The notes under the pieces are model-generated. The model searched no databases, was not told the origin of the DNA, and worked only from the letters and a program-made list of their open reading frames with translations. The position numbers were made by a program, and so were the translations under genes. A stretch of 64,000 bases of DNA, from positions 1,302,001 to 1,366,000 of the forward strand of contig CAKNFJ010000001.1 of assembly GCA_930633495.1 (NCBI GenBank). Reading direction: 5' to 3'. Below, one piece after another: positions 63,353-64,000 of the stretch. The stretch is from Hyphomicrobiales bacterium. Lineage in GTDB: Bacteria; Pseudomonadota; Alphaproteobacteria; Rhizobiales; Beijerinckiaceae. Positions within the stretch are counted from its first letter, which is position 1. Every line of letters starts with the position of its first letter.

Positions 63353-64000
63353 TCAGCCATTCGTCGGCAACAGCGCTTCGAGCACTTCGATATAGTCGGC
63401 CTCGCGCGGCGGCTTGTCCCAGCGGATGCGGTTGATCCGGGGAAAACGCATGGCAAGGCCCGATTTGTGCCGCGTCGAGCGCTGCAGCCCCTCGAAAGCG
63501 ACCTCGAAGACGAGGCCGGCCCCGGCCTCATGCGTGACCTCGCGCACCGGACCGAAGCGGTTCACCGTGTTCTTGCGCACGAACTTGTCGAGTTCGATCA
63601 GTTCCTCGTCGGTGAAGCCGAAATAGGCCTTGCCGACCGGCACCAGTTCCGCAGCCCCCTCCTCGCCCGCGCGCCAGACGCCGAAGGTGTAGTCGGAATA
63701 GAAGGAGGAGCGCTTGCCGTGGCCGCGCTGGGCGTACATCAGCACGCAATCGACGAGCCGCGCGTCGCGTTTCCATTTCCACCAATAGCCCTTGGGCCGG
63801 CCGGGCAGATAGGGCGAGTCGCGCCGCTTGATCATGCAGCCCTCGACCGCCTCGGCATCGGCACCGGCTGACGCCGGATCGGCGCGGGCGGCCGCCAGCT
63901 CATCCCATGAGGCGAAGGGAATCACTGGCGAAAGGTCGAAACGGTCGCTGGCGAGGCGCGACAGGAAGGCTTCGAGCCGCTGGCGCCGCTCCTCGAAAGG
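63353..64000 (-). CDS. ATP-dependent DNA ligase, C-terminal part
   Basis: A 215-codon 3' fragment whose frame stays open to the right edge of the window (PFEERRQRLEAFLSRLASDR near the edge). Motifs: the adenylation-domain end EGCMIKRRDSPYLPGRPKGY with WWKWKRD (motif V), then the OB-fold domain with DCVLMYAQRGHGKRSS and VREVTHEAGAGLVFEVAFEG, and GLAMRFPRINRIRWDKP near the end. This matches the long ATP-dependent ligases of Hyphomicrobiales linked to repair. The catalytic KxDG is outside the window. Confidence 0.9.
   Translation of the reverse strand, partial: PFEERRQRLEAFLSRLASDRFDLSPVIPFASWDELAAARADPASAGADAEAVEGCMIKRRDSPYLPGRPKGYWWKWKRDARLVDCVLMYAQRGHGKRSSFYSDYTFGVWRAGEEGAAELVPVGKAYFGFTDEELIELDKFVRKNTVNRFGPVREVTHEAGAGLVFEVAFEGLQRSTRHKSGLAMRFPRINRIRWDKPPREADYIEVLEALLPTNG

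Overview
The window is a high-GC chromosomal segment of an alphaproteobacterium. Gene content and order point to the order Hyphomicrobiales (Rhizobiales), most likely Bosea or a close relative. The supporting features are a PtsP-type EI-Ntr, a CycM-type anchored cytochrome c, the murA/DUF2948/hisD/UPF0262/phosphatase block, a DUF952-pyrD pair, a DUF6460 protein, and many roughly 100-bp palindromic intergenic elements ending in GTCAT/ATGAC. The genus is an inference. No tRNA, rRNA, CRISPR array, prophage or transposase was seen; both end genes (ptsP, an ATP-dependent DNA ligase) are cut by the window.

Layout: 0-5 kb holds the start of ptsP and trehalose synthesis (otsA divergent from otsB plus a GH15 protein). 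5-10 kb holds an M20 peptidase, a minus-strand efflux group (LysE, split chromate transporter, CDF) and a small membrane protein. 10-19 kb is a lysine/glutarate catabolic island: FAD oxidoreductase and LysR divergent from amaB, gcdH, a CaiB-type CoA-transferase and an overlapping TPP enzyme. 19-22 kb holds a small secreted protein, an HdeD-like protein, an SDR and transaldolase. 22-28.5 kb holds two divergent ABC importers, a sugar type and an iron type, neither with an ATPase gene. A tandem-receiver diguanylate cyclase follows. 30-36 kb is a valine catabolic run (LysR, mmsA, secreted protein, isobutyryl-CoA dehydrogenase, mmsB) interrupted by an antisense higBA toxin-antitoxin module.

36-48 kb carries nudC, amidase plus DUF3225, pheA-kdsB, cycM and a yejABEF-deoB operon. 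48-52.5 kb is the conserved murA-hisD block on the minus strand. 53-59.5 kb is a signalling region: an RpfF-like crotonase, a membrane PAS-GGDEF-EAL protein, a flavoprotein of the disulfide-reductase fold that lacks its cysteines, and a histidine kinase. The last part holds an S24-type repressor with palindromic operator candidates, DUF952-pyrD, a repeat-rich gap, DUF6460, a LuxR-type response regulator and the ligase fragment.

The strongest candidate for an undescribed system is the crotonase/GGDEF-EAL pair, which resembles the DSF synthase/receptor pair RpfF/RpfR of Burkholderia but has an Asp in place of one catalytic Glu and a membrane-bound receptor candidate. Second is the lysine island with a TPP enzyme translationally coupled to the CoA-transferase. 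Third is a pair of paralogous small secreted proteins, each beside amino-acid catabolic genes.
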